Of a stretch of DNA of 64,000 bases, positions 25,509 through 34,330 are shown one piece after another. Origin of the DNA: Peptoniphilus_B koenoeneniae (lineage in GTDB: Bacteria > Bacillota > Clostridia > Tissierellales > Peptoniphilaceae); contig NZ_JAUSTN010000005.1 of the NCBI RefSeq assembly GCF_030812875.1, forward strand, positions 124,001 through 188,000, in the 5' to 3' direction. The position numbers and the translations under genes were made by a program. A model generated the notes under the pieces. The model did no database searches and was not told the DNA's origin. It worked only from the letters and a program-made list of their open reading frames with translations. Position 1 is the stretch's first letter. Each line of letters begins with the position of its first letter.

Positions 25509-26024
25509 TAGTTCTATTAAATATCGTCTTGTTAAAAATTTTTCTCCATCTATATTGTTTTCTATTTTGTCTTTTAGTTTTCCTTTATTGTTTTCTATTA
25601 CTCCTATGGAGCCTAAATTCTTATCATTACATGTTAGCAAAACTTCTTTTAAGCCGATTTTTTTTGCTTTTTCAAGGCAAAGGCTGAGCATTTGTGTCCC
25701 ATGGCCTTTTTTCCTATATTTTGTATTTATTGCATAGCCTATATTGCCTCCGAATTTTTTTAAATTTTCCGTAAGCTCATGCCTTAAAGCAATTATTCCT
25801 ATTAAATTATCCTCTTCATCCACCATTAAATAGACATCTGCTCTTACATAGGATTTGGGTAAATCTTTGCCCTTTGCAAATTTTTCTATTTCTTCAAGCC
25901 ACTTATTAAATTCTTTTTCATCGTCTAAATTTTCATTGTGTAAATAAAGTTTTTCTCCTTGAAAATTTACAAAAAATTCTTGAAGCTTTTCTCTATACTT
26001 TTTTTCTGGCCTTACTAACTTCAT
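25506..26024 (-). CDS. GNAT-family N-acetyltransferase
   Basis: A 172-residue acetyltransferase. The acetyl-CoA pyrophosphate loop is readable as NTKYRKKGHGTQML (motif A, about residues 100-113), preceded by the GNIGYAI strand and followed by KEVLLTCNDKNLGSIGVIENN. Similar proteins are annotated as predicted acetyltransferases with unknown substrates. The start overlaps the stop of the upstream metal-binding protein gene by four bases. Confidence 0.88.
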   Translation of the reverse strand: MKLVRPEKKYREKLQEFFVNFQGEKLYLHNENLDDEKEFNKWLEEIEKFAKGKDLPKSYVRADVYLMVDEEDNLIGIIALRHELTENLKKFGGNIGYAINTKYRKKGHGTQMLSLCLEKAKKIGLKEVLLTCNDKNLGSIGVIENNKGKLKDKIENNIDGEKFLTRRYLIEL

Positions 26025-26224
26025 TTTATTTTAGCTTTATAGCCTGCTTCTTCTACTGCTTTTACTAATTTTTCGTCTTCTAAGTTTTCTCCTTTTACTT
26101 TTGCTTGTTTTTTAAAGAGAGAAACTTTTACTTCTTCTACTCCTTCTATTCCCTCTAGAGCTTTTTCTACTTTTGCCTTACAATGTTCACAAGTCATTCC
26201 TTGAACTTCTAATATTTTTTCCAT
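26021..26224 (-). CDS. Heavy-metal-associated (CopZ-like) protein
   Basis: A 67-residue ferredoxin-like HMA domain with the metal-binding GMTCEHC motif at residues 9-15. Such proteins carry Cu(I) in the cytosol. No copper ATPase or CsoR regulator is in the window, so the partner is elsewhere or the protein has another role. The start follows AGGAGGAAAAAA; the stop overlaps the GNAT start. Confidence 0.93.
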   Translation of the reverse strand: MEKILEVQGMTCEHCKAKVEKALEGIEGVEEVKVSLFKKQAKVKGENLEDEKLVKAVEEAGYKAKIK

Positions 26225-26234
26225 TTTTTTCCTC

Positions 26235-27038
26235 CTAATTTATAATTTCTATTTGTATTTTATTTGCAAATTCTTGCCCAAATAATTTTCCTACCATTTC
26301 TCTTAGCTGGCTGTCTTCTCCACTGGTTAAAAACTTTATATTTTTATTTTTTTCAATGATATTTCTTGATTTTAAAAAGTCTTTCATTGACTTTGCCGTT
26401 TCTAAGGCAGGATCTATTAAGTTAATTTTTTCACCTTCTTTTTTATTTTTCAGATATTCTTTTATTTTTCCTAGAGCTAAGGGAAAGTGGGTGCAGCCTA
26501 ATATAAGAGTGTCGTAGTCAAAATCTTCCAATTGATCTAAGTATTTTTTTATTATTTCCTCAACTTTTTTATCATCTACATGACCCATTTCTATTGCCGT
26601 TACCAAATCTGGACAGGCTAGGGCTCTTATCTCGAAAGATGGATCAAGTTTTTTAAGTTGGTCTTGATAAACTTGCCCTTCTACTGTTGCTTTTGTTGCT
26701 ATAAGGGCAATTTTTTTATTTTTACTATTTTTAAAGCCTTCCATTACTCCTGATGAAACTACTCCTAAAATTGGAAAATTAAATTTTGTTTTAAGATAGG
26801 CTTCACTATATGTAGTTGCAGTATTGCAGGCTATTATAGAGGCTTTTACTTTATTTTTTTCAAAAATTTTAAAAGATTCATAGCTTAATTTTCTAATTTG
26901 CTCTGGACTTTTTTCTCCATAGGGAAGGTTTTTCGCATCGCAATAATATATATAATTTTCTTCTGGAAGTAGGTCTATCATGGCTTTTAACACTGTAAGC
27001 CCTCCTACTCCTGAGTCGAATATTCCTATTCCGTTCAT
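26235..27038 (-). CDS. murI: Glutamate racemase
   Basis: Makes D-glutamate for peptidoglycan. The 267-residue protein has both catalytic cysteines, in ACNTAT and LGCTHFPL, and the N-terminal GIFDSGVGGLTVL motif. The ATG at 27038 is chosen because AAAGGTG lies 6 bases before it; an in-frame GTG nine bases upstream is part of that site. The small HMA and GNAT genes follow closely, so the three may be cotranscribed. Confidence 0.96.
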   Translation of the reverse strand: MNGIGIFDSGVGGLTVLKAMIDLLPEENYIYYCDAKNLPYGEKSPEQIRKLSYESFKIFEKNKVKASIIACNTATTYSEAYLKTKFNFPILGVVSSGVMEGFKNSKNKKIALIATKATVEGQVYQDQLKKLDPSFEIRALACPDLVTAIEMGHVDDKKVEEIIKKYLDQLEDFDYDTLILGCTHFPLALGKIKEYLKNKKEGEKINLIDPALETAKSMKDFLKSRNIIEKNKNIKFLTSGEDSQLREMVGKLFGQEFANKIQIEIIN

Positions 27039-27219
27039 TTTTATCACCTTTTTATTTATACCCTTAAGGAATTTTTTTTACCAGTTTTTTTTGCTTTCCT
27101 TTATATAATTGTTTATTTTATTTAAAAAGATTAATAAAGTTTTTTTAGGGTAAATAATTAATGCAGTTAATTGAATTTAATTTTTAATGTTATAAAAAAT
27201 TTATGAAAGGATGATGATT

Positions 27220-28704
27220 ATGAATAGAAATGAACTTAAGTTGGATAAAAAATATAAACTTTTTATTAATGGTAAATGGCAAGATGCTTCAAATGGAGAA
27301 ACTTTTAAGTCCTATTGTCCTGCCGACGGAGAATTTTTAGCTGAAATTGCTCAAGCTTCTAAGGAAGATGTGGATGAGGCTGTAAGGGCAGGTAAAGAAG
27401 CTTTTAAGTCTTGGAAAAAGACTTCTCCAAAAGAAAGAGCAAGGATTTTAAATAAAATTGCAGATATTATTGACGAAAATAGAGAATTTCTTGCTATGGT
27501 TGAAACTGTTGATAACGGAAAGCCTATTAGAGAAACTATGTCTGTGGATATTCCTCTTGCTGCTCAACATTTCAGATATTTTGCTGGAGCTATTCTCTCT
27601 GATGAAGGTTCTTTAAATAAAATGGATGAAAATACCCTTTCTCTTGTTATGAGAGAACCTCTTGGTCTTGTAGGGCAAATTATTCCTTGGAATTTTCCAT
27701 TTTTAATGGCTGCATGGAAGCTTGCTCCTGTTTTAGCTGCTGGTGATTGTACAGTTATTAAACCTTCTTCATCAACTTCTCTTTCTCTTCTTGAACTTAT
27801 AAAATTAATTGGAGATATTGTTCCTGCAGGTGTTATTAATTTAATTACAGGCTCTGGTTCAAAAGCAGGCCAATATATTTTAGATCACCCTGGTTTTGCT
27901 AAATTTGCTTTTACAGGTTCTACTGATGTAGGCTACAATGTTGCAAAGGCTGCTGCTGATAAACTTATTCCTGCAACTCTTGAACTTGGCGGTAAAAGTG
28001 CAAATATATTTTTTGATGATTGCGATATGGATATTGCTCTTGAAGGAGCTTTGACAGGTATTTTGTTCAATCAAGGTCAAGTTTGTTGTGCTGGTTCAAG
28101 AATTTTCGTTCAAGAAAGTTTTTACGATGACTTTGTTGGAAAATTGAAAGAAAAATTTAACAAGGTAAAAGTTGGCCTTCCTTGGCTTCCTGATACTCAA
28201 TTGGGAGCTCAAATAAATGAAGGTCAAATGAAAAAAGTTTTAGGTTATATTAAAATAGGTGTGGAAGAAGGTGCCACTCTCTGTACAGGAGGAGAGGCTC
28301 CACAAGATTCTCTTTTAAAAAATGGATGTTATACCCTTCCTACACTTTTAACTGACGTTACAAACGACATGAGAGTTGCCAGAGAAGAAATTTTTGGTCC
28401 TGTTGCCGTTGTAATTAAATTTAAAGATGAGGATGACCTTATTGAAATGGCAAATGATTCTGAATATGGCCTTGGCGGAGGCGTATTTACTAAAAATATA
28501 AATCGTGCTCTTAGGGTTGCAGAGGCTCTTGAAACTGGAAGAGTTTGGGTAAATCACTACAACTCTATCCCTGAAGGAGCTCCCTTCGGAGGTTACAAGA
28601 AAAGCGGTATAGGTCGTGAAACTCACAAAATGATTTTAGATGCCTATTCTCAAGTAAAAAATATTATTATAAATATTTCCGATAAACCTACAGGTTTATA
28701 TTAA
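27220..28704 (+). CDS. Aldehyde dehydrogenase
   Basis: A 494-residue NAD(P)-dependent aldehyde dehydrogenase. The Rossmann loop is FAFTGSTDVGYNVA, the general base Glu is in TLELGGKSANI, and the catalytic Cys is in FNQGQVCCAGSRIF. EEIFGPVAVV and GGYKKSGIGRE complete the family pattern. It resembles betaine- and retinal-type dehydrogenases; the substrate is not clear. Three ATGs lie close together (27211, 27214, 27220); the last is best spaced from AAAGG. Confidence 0.95.
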   Translation: MNRNELKLDKKYKLFINGKWQDASNGETFKSYCPADGEFLAEIAQASKEDVDEAVRAGKEAFKSWKKTSPKERARILNKIADIIDENREFLAMVETVDNGKPIRETMSVDIPLAAQHFRYFAGAILSDEGSLNKMDENTLSLVMREPLGLVGQIIPWNFPFLMAAWKLAPVLAAGDCTVIKPSSSTSLSLLELIKLIGDIVPAGVINLITGSGSKAGQYILDHPGFAKFAFTGSTDVGYNVAKAAADKLIPATLELGGKSANIFFDDCDMDIALEGALTGILFNQGQVCCAGSRIFVQESFYDDFVGKLKEKFNKVKVGLPWLPDTQLGAQINEGQMKKVLGYIKIGVEEGATLCTGGEAPQDSLLKNGCYTLPTLLTDVTNDMRVAREEIFGPVAVVIKFKDEDDLIEMANDSEYGLGGGVFTKNINRALRVAEALETGRVWVNHYNSIPEGAPFGGYKKSGIGRETHKMILDAYSQVKNIIINISDKPTGLY

Positions 28705-28736
28705 TTTAAAAATTTTTCTCCTTTTTAAATAAAATA

Positions 28737-28772
28737 AAAAATCGGCTTATGTAAAAAATAAGTCGATTTTTT
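28737..28772. terminator. Bidirectional terminator
   Basis: 13-bp stem AAAATCGGCTTAT / ATAAGTCGATTTT with one G-T pair, between the convergent dehydrogenase and YjiH-type genes. Confidence 0.9.
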
Positions 28773-28786
28773 ATTTAAATTAAATT

Positions 28787-30172
28787 CTAAAAGAATATGT
28801 GGGCGAAAATCACTACTACCGGTAAAGTTATTAAAGTTCTTTCCAAGAAAATAATAAATAAATCCGGCAAGTTTACAGGTAAGTTTGATCCTAAGATTAC
28901 TGCACCTGTTTCAGACATATAGATAAGTTGAGTAACTGAAGTTGCTCCAACTATAAATTTTGTCATTTCGCTTGTTATTCCTTCTTGAGCTAAAATTGAA
29001 GGAACAACCATGTCGGCAAAACCTACTACCATTGTTTTACTTGCTTCAACAGCTTCCGGAACTTTTAATAAATTTAAAATTGGCAAGAAAGGCATGCCTA
29101 AATATGTGAAAATAGGTGTTGCTTCTGAAAGTACAAGAGCAAGAGTTCCTGCTGCCATTATAATAGGAGTAACTCCTATCCATAAGCTTAAAACAGTTTC
29201 AAAACCGCTCTTTAAAAAGTTTTTAATGTCTAAGTTTTTTTCAGCTTTGTTAACTGCCAGTTGAAGGGCCCATTGTCCTCTTGTATAACCTTCCGGTATG
29301 GCTTCTTCGTTTTTATTTTCCGGTTCTCTAAGTCTTGTATCTTTTTTTAATGATAGGGGTGGAATTCTGGGAGCTAAGAAAGCTGCAACTATTCCAGCAA
29401 CTCCTACTGTTAAATAAAATTTTCCAAAATAATCAACCATTCCTATGTTTTCAAGAACAACTAAACAGAAAGTAATTGAAACTGCGGAGAATGTCGTAGC
29501 AATAACTGAAGCTTCTTTTTCAGTATAATTTCCCTCTTCATATTGTTTATTTGTAAGAGCAACTCCTATTGTTCCGTCTCCAATCCAAGATGCAACACAG
29601 TCTACTGCTGCACGACCTGGAAGTTTAAAAACAGGTCTCATTACTTTTGAAAGGAAAATTCCTACATATTCAAGAAGGCCGAATTCAGTTAAAAATGGAA
29701 GGATAAATCCTGCAACAAGAAATATTGTAAGAAGTCCTCCTATAAGTTCAAATAAAATAAGTCCTCCCGTTCCATCAGACCAAATAATTTCAGGACCAAC
29801 TTTTAAAATTGTCATATAACCTATAATGCAGCCTAAGATTCTTGCAAAGAGCCAAAAGGGTGTTATATTTGACAAATCTTTTAAAATTTTAACATTTTCT
29901 ATAAAAGCAGGCTTAGCAATTTTATATATAATAGCCAAAAGGGTTGATACTGTTATGCAAAAAATTGCTATATAGTGAATGGGAATAACTGAATTTATTC
30001 CCGCATTAATAGCTTTTGAAATAACTGATACTGCAACGGTTGAACCACCTTCAGGGTTCTTAAAAGGTGTCATTAAAAGTAAAACACCTATGATGGAAGG
30101 AATTAAAAATTTTAAAACTCTTCCGAAACCTATTTTTTGATACTTCACTATTTTATTTTCTTTTGTTTCCAT
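28787..30172 (-). CDS. YjiH-family membrane protein (nucleoside-recognition/GATE domain)
   Basis: A 461-residue protein with about ten membrane segments. The GATE-type segments are seen as SWIGDGTIGVALTNKQYEEGNYTEKEASVIATT and VVGFADMVVPSILAQEG. The protein is annotated in many Firmicutes as YjiH family, transport function unknown. It starts 17 bases after arcA ends, in the same direction, which suggests a role with arginine catabolism; no ArcD-type antiporter is adjacent. The start follows GAGGT. Confidence 0.85.
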   Translation of the reverse strand: METKENKIVKYQKIGFGRVLKFLIPSIIGVLLLMTPFKNPEGGSTVAVSVISKAINAGINSVIPIHYIAIFCITVSTLLAIIYKIAKPAFIENVKILKDLSNITPFWLFARILGCIIGYMTILKVGPEIIWSDGTGGLILFELIGGLLTIFLVAGFILPFLTEFGLLEYVGIFLSKVMRPVFKLPGRAAVDCVASWIGDGTIGVALTNKQYEEGNYTEKEASVIATTFSAVSITFCLVVLENIGMVDYFGKFYLTVGVAGIVAAFLAPRIPPLSLKKDTRLREPENKNEEAIPEGYTRGQWALQLAVNKAEKNLDIKNFLKSGFETVLSLWIGVTPIIMAAGTLALVLSEATPIFTYLGMPFLPILNLLKVPEAVEASKTMVVGFADMVVPSILAQEGITSEMTKFIVGATSVTQLIYMSETGAVILGSNLPVNLPDLFIIFLERTLITLPVVVIFAHIFF

Positions 30173-30189
30173 AAATTACCTCACATTTA

Positions 30190-31416
30190 TTATTTTACAT
30201 CTTGTCTATAAAGAGGCATTGACATACATCTTGGGCCCCCTCTTCCTCTGGAAAGTTCCCCTGATTTTAAAATATGAAGTTTTGCTCCATACTTAGTCAA
30301 TTCTTCATTTGTAATAGTATTTCTGTCATAAACAATGGCCTCTCTTGGTGCTATGGCAAGAGTGTTATATCCATCACTCCATTGTTCCCTAATAGCATCA
30401 AGCATGGTGCCAGTGCCTTCTCTAATAAGATGCACTTCATCTATATTTAAATATTTTTTAAGAACTTCTTCAATAATTGAAGACTCTTGTCTTGTTACAA
30501 TTTTTCCATCTTCAATCTTCATGGAATAAACGCAAAGAGTTTCATCAACTTCAGGATGAAGAGTGAAAAGATCCTTATCAACCATAGTAAATACCGTATC
30601 AAGGTGCATAAAAGCATGAGAATGAGGAATTGTAAAAGCAAGAACAGTTTCATAGCCTGAATTTCCCTTTAAAAGATTTTCAGCTAAAAGTTCTGCTGCC
30701 CAAGGTTTAGTCCTTTGAGAAACTCCAACTCCCAAAACCTTATCTGAAAGAACGCAGATATCTCCGCCTTCAATTGAAGGTAAAAGATCCCTATTGTACC
30801 AAAATTTCATTCCTGAATCTTTAAACATTTGATGGTGGTTAAAAATATATTTTCCGAATAAAGTTTCTCTTCTTCTTGTGTTTGACCACATGTGATTTAA
30901 ACTTACTCCGTTTCCTATAAAAGAAAAAGGATCTCTTGTGAAATATAGGTTGGGCATAGGTTTAATAACAAAACAGCCATCAGTGCCTATCATTTCTGAT
31001 AAGGTACCCTTTGTATATTTAGGCATTTCAGTTTTTCTTACCCCTTCCATCATTTTCAAAACCAAGTCTTCATTATTTAGTTCAGAAAACATATCTTCCA
31101 CATAATTTCTTTCTTTTTGAAGCATGATGTCAGCTTCATCTAAATATTCTTTTATAAAATTTTTTCTTATTTCATCACTTGTAAGTGCTTCTGCAGCTAA
31201 TTTTTCAAGGTAATAAACTTTTGTACCTGTCTTTCTTAAAATTTCGGCAAAGTTGTCATGTTCTTCCTGTGCTGCATCTAAAAATGGGATTTCATCAAAT
31301 AGAAGTTCCTCCATAATTGAAGGGGTTACATTTAATAATTCCCTACCAGGCCGGTGTAAAATTACGGCATCTAATTTTCCTATTTCCGAACCTACATGAA
31401 TTGGATTTTTTGTCAT
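30190..31416 (-). CDS. arcA: Arginine deiminase
   Basis: Hydrolyses L-arginine to citrulline and ammonia, the first step of the ADI energy route. The 408-residue protein carries the active-site segments NLYFTRDPFSFIGNG, EGGDICVLSD, HLDTVFTMVD and the catalytic Cys in GRGGPRCMSMPL at the C-terminus. The carbamoyltransferase and kinase of the pathway are not in the window. The start follows AAAGGAGG. A consensus-like promoter and a CcpA-type cre candidate lie upstream. Confidence 0.97.
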   Translation of the reverse strand: MTKNPIHVGSEIGKLDAVILHRPGRELLNVTPSIMEELLFDEIPFLDAAQEEHDNFAEILRKTGTKVYYLEKLAAEALTSDEIRKNFIKEYLDEADIMLQKERNYVEDMFSELNNEDLVLKMMEGVRKTEMPKYTKGTLSEMIGTDGCFVIKPMPNLYFTRDPFSFIGNGVSLNHMWSNTRRRETLFGKYIFNHHQMFKDSGMKFWYNRDLLPSIEGGDICVLSDKVLGVGVSQRTKPWAAELLAENLLKGNSGYETVLAFTIPHSHAFMHLDTVFTMVDKDLFTLHPEVDETLCVYSMKIEDGKIVTRQESSIIEEVLKKYLNIDEVHLIREGTGTMLDAIREQWSDGYNTLAIAPREAIVYDRNTITNEELTKYGAKLHILKSGELSRGRGGPRCMSMPLYRQDVK

Positions 31417-31456
31417 AAATTTCCTCCTTTTTTTCCAAATCGATATAAAATTAACA

Positions 31457-31471
31457 AGCTAACGTTTTCAT
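31457..31471 (-). promoter_or_regulatory. Candidate CcpA cre site at arcA
   Basis: On the minus strand ATGAAAACGTTAGCT matches WTGNAARCGNWWWCA at 13 of 15 positions. It overlaps the downstream edge of the -10, a position suited to repression. Confidence 0.5.
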
Positions 31472-31498
31472 TTTAAAGGGTTTTTAATTACCTGTCAA
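31470..31498 (-). promoter_or_regulatory. arcA promoter
   Basis: On the minus strand TTGACA at 31498-31493, a 17-base spacer and TAAAAT at 31475-31470. Confidence 0.75.
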
Positions 31499-31603
31499 TG
31501 TTAAATTTTTAAAAATTTTTGTTTTAAAATTTATTTCAATTTTTTTAAGTTATATTTTATTTTAAATAATCGTCAATCCTTGCCTTAACCTTTACATCCT
31601 CTA

Positions 31604-32219
31604 GGGACCGGTTTACCAGTCCGCCTGTCTTTTGTGAGGAAAAAAAATTCAACATTTTTTATAAAATATTTTTTATGCTCTATGCAAAGCATTTTTGTTT
31701 TATTTTTTTAATTAATTTTTTTTCTATAATTTTTCTTCTTCATTTTTTATTTTATTTCGTTCGGCTTCGCCGCCGGACCAATGAATTGGTCCCTACATTC
31801 GATTGCGAAGATTTACTCTTATGAATCATCTTCGCATAAATAAACCTTACACTTATGCCTAGGTTTTTGTGGGCTTTAGGGACCGGTTTACCGGTCCGCC
31901 TGTCTTTTGTGTGGGAGAAAAAATTCAACATTTTTTATAAAATATTTTTTATGCTCTATGTGAAGCATTTTTGTTTTATTTTTTTAATTAATTTTTTTCT
32001 ATAATTTTTCTTCTTCATTTTTTATTTTATTTCATTCGGCTTCGCCGCCGGACCAATGAATTGGTCCCTACATTCGATTGCAAAGATTTACTCTTATGAA
32101 TCATCTTCGCATAAATAAACCTTACACTTATGCCTATGCTTTTGTGGGCTCTAGGGACCGGTTTACCGGTCCGCCTGTCTTTTGTGAGGAAAAAAATAAA
32201 TATTTGATTTAAAATTAAT
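31604..32219. repeat. Intergenic tandem repeat with 275-bp unit (R2/R3)
   Basis: The 880-base gap 31417-32295 holds two full 275-bp units (31604-31878, 31879-32153) and a partial third (32154-about 32219). The period is confirmed by two anchors: GGGACCGG at 31604, 31879, 32154 and TTCGCCGCCGG at 31766, 32041. The two units differ at about ten positions. Each unit contains four palindromes in order: GGACCGGTTTACCGGTCC; ATGCT...AGCAT followed by TTTTTG; GGACCAATGAATTGGTCC; and GCGAAGAT...ATCTTCGC. No coding frame or transposase is present. Confidence 0.93.
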
Positions 32220-32295
32220 TTTAAATTTACATTTTTTCTACATTTATTCTTTTCTGTTTTTTATTTTACAAAAAAAATAGACAATTTCTTGTCTA

Positions 32296-33417
32296 TTAAT
32301 CGCAGGCTATCATTGAAAATAATTCTATGCCTTTTTCTATATTTTCATCTAAAAATTCATATTTTTCACTGTGGAGGGGATGATTTTCTCCATTTCCTAA
32401 AAAGAAAAAACATCCGGGAATTTTTTTCTCATACCAGCCGAAGTCTTCTGATGATCTTATGGGTTCTTTTAAAATGTTAAGTTTGATTTTATTTTTTTCA
32501 AATATTTTTTTGATTCTTTCTACTTCTTCTCTTGAGTTTGTTGTGTCTGGAAAGAGGTCTGAAAATTCGTATTCAAATTTTAATTTATACATATCTCCAT
32601 ATTTTTCTGCAAGGCCCAAAATTTTTTCTTTTAATTTTTCAAGATCTTCTAATTTTGCCCCTCTTATTGTTAGTGAAATTTCTCCTTTTGAGGGTGATAC
32701 TCCGAAGGCTCCTTTATTTCCAATTTCCACGTTTACTATTGTTGCTATTGCCATTGATGAAAATTCTATATTTTGCCATGTGTGCTTTTCGTAGCCTTTA
32801 AATTTTGAAATTTCTTCTAGGTCTTCTATTAGTTTTCCTATGGCGAAGGAGGGGTTTATTCCCTTTTCTGGTTCTGATGCGTGGGATTGCTTGCCGGTAT
32901 AGGTGATTGTAAGTCCCATTGATGCACACATTGCTGTTCCGTAGCAGGTGTGGGGTTTCCCAAATTCCATTCCTGGCCAGTTGTGAAGTCCATATATTCT
33001 TTTTATTTTCATTTCGTCTAAAAATTCTGAAACGTATTTTGCTCCTTTTCCATTTTCTTCTGCGTGTTGAAATAAAAAGACTATATTTTTCCCTATTTTT
33101 ACTTTTTCAAGGGATATTAAAAGTCCACATAGTATTGCTGAGTGTCCGTCATGACCGCATCCATGAAATGCACTTCCGTCTTCTCTTTTTATTGCATCAA
33201 AGTCTGCTCTAAATCCTATGGTTTCAAGATTTTCTCCTTCTTCGTGAAGGGCATAAAAAAAGCTTCCTTTATCCACTATTTTACAAGTTGAATTTTCTTT
33301 TACAAAGTTTATAAGTTTATTTTTTGTCCATGTTTCGTGTTCTGAAATCTCTGGATGCTCATGAAGTTCATGCCTTAGTTGTTTTACTTTTTCTATTTTA
33401 TTTTTGTCTATTTTCAT
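32296..33417 (-). CDS. M20-family amidohydrolase (N-acyl amino acid / hippurate hydrolase type)
   Basis: A 373-residue zinc amidohydrolase. Metal ligands are readable in HGCGHDGHSAIL, the QHAEENGKGA motif with its catalytic Glu, GLHNWPG, and LHSEKYEF near the C-terminus. A dimerisation lid domain lies at about 175-280. It belongs to the aminoacylase/hippuricase/IAA-Leu-resistant group, which releases amino acids from N-acyl conjugates. No signal peptide, so cytosolic. It is a single-gene unit; the weak ribosome site is AAAGGAACAGGG. Confidence 0.92.
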   Translation of the reverse strand: MKIDKNKIEKVKQLRHELHEHPEISEHETWTKNKLINFVKENSTCKIVDKGSFFYALHEEGENLETIGFRADFDAIKREDGSAFHGCGHDGHSAILCGLLISLEKVKIGKNIVFLFQHAEENGKGAKYVSEFLDEMKIKRIYGLHNWPGMEFGKPHTCYGTAMCASMGLTITYTGKQSHASEPEKGINPSFAIGKLIEDLEEISKFKGYEKHTWQNIEFSSMAIATIVNVEIGNKGAFGVSPSKGEISLTIRGAKLEDLEKLKEKILGLAEKYGDMYKLKFEYEFSDLFPDTTNSREEVERIKKIFEKNKIKLNILKEPIRSSEDFGWYEKKIPGCFFFLGNGENHPLHSEKYEFLDENIEKGIELFSMIACD

Positions 33418-33485
33418 TATCCCTGTTCCTTTCTGAAAAAATTATAGCTTTTAATAAAAATAAATCAAGTTTTTATTTTTTCGCA

Positions 33486-33515
33486 AAAAAAATGCCGCTT
33501 TTGCGGCACTTTTTT
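33486..33515 (-). terminator. Terminator of the ECF transporter operon
   Basis: On the minus strand AAAGTGCCGC-AAAA-GCGGCATTT plus T run, eight bases after the stop at 33523. Confidence 0.9.
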
Positions 33516-33522
33516 AATAATT

Positions 33523-34314
33523 TTAATTTTGCATAAAGCTTCCTATAAATGTGAATAATGCTCCAAGTCCTGCTATTATTATTACAGGTGTTGATCCTGC
33601 ACTTCCTTCAAAGTTAAATAGTTTTTGTCCAAGACTCATAGCTGAAATGAATCCTCCGAAAAGTCCTATTACTATTGCAAGACACATGATGATTGCTCCT
33701 GTTCTTGCTAAAGCTCCTCCTTTTGGAAGTTCTTCTTCAGGCATAATATCTGTCCAAAGTAAATCCCATTTTTTTACTCTTGGGTAAAGGGCCATCATAA
33801 TCGGAATTCCTAATACTATTGCAGGGATTGTATTGTTTGCTGTTATAATTGCTCCAAGGGCTGCGAATGGAACCATCTTCAAAAATTCAAGTCCAAATCC
33901 TATTATAAGTGCACATGCTGCTGATCCTAAAAATCCTGCAAGGGCAAATGTTCCGATTTTTTTACCTGAATTTAGTTTGGGTTCGTCGTCTTTTTTAATA
34001 AGTCCAATATTTTGCCATACTTTGTATGGTACATATGCAAACATAAAGTTCCCAACAAATCCGAATAGTGATCCAAGTCCAAGAGTTCCGCCAAGGTCAC
34101 CAATTAAATTTCCAATTGCTGAACCCCAAGCTCCTGCGGGTCCGAATAAAATTCCGAATACTACCGGAAGAGCTGATGCAGGTCTTACTTCTGTTATTCC
34201 TGGAATTAAAGGAATTGCTTTAAAGGGAATAAGAAGAGCTGCATATAGAGCGGCGCTCAGTGCTACAAGCACTACCATCTTTGTGTGTTTCCACATTGTG
34301 AATACTTCTTTCAA
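33523..34314 (-). CDS. ECF transporter substrate-binding (S) component, substrate unknown
   Basis: A 263-residue membrane protein with about six helices. The N-terminal helix has the AxxxA-like pattern ALSAALYAALLIPF used by S components to contact the T component. EVRPASALPVVFGILFGPAGAW and GNLIGDLGG resemble vitamin or queuosine-precursor S components. The start is a TTG at 34314, six bases after a perfect AGGAGG; the ATG six codons later has no ribosome site. Third gene of a complete ATPase-T-S operon, so it has a dedicated module. No riboswitch is visible upstream to reveal the ligand. Confidence 0.85.
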   Translation of the reverse strand: MKEVFTMWKHTKMVVLVALSAALYAALLIPFKAIPLIPGITEVRPASALPVVFGILFGPAGAWGSAIGNLIGDLGGTLGLGSLFGFVGNFMFAYVPYKVWQNIGLIKKDDEPKLNSGKKIGTFALAGFLGSAACALIIGFGLEFLKMVPFAALGAIITANNTIPAIVLGIPIMMALYPRVKKWDLLWTDIMPEEELPKGGALARTGAIIMCLAIVIGLFGGFISAMSLGQKLFNFEGSAGSTPVIIIAGLGALFTFIGSFMQN

Positions 34315-34330
34315 GATAAACCTCCTAAAA

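Noticed and set aside
31604..32219. CRISPR array
   Set aside because: The repeat unit is 275 bp and continuous, without short direct repeats separated by unique spacers, and no cas genes are near.
31417..32295. Degraded insertion sequence
   Set aside because: No transposase fragment is found in any frame and the modules are palindromes rather than one pair of terminal repeats.
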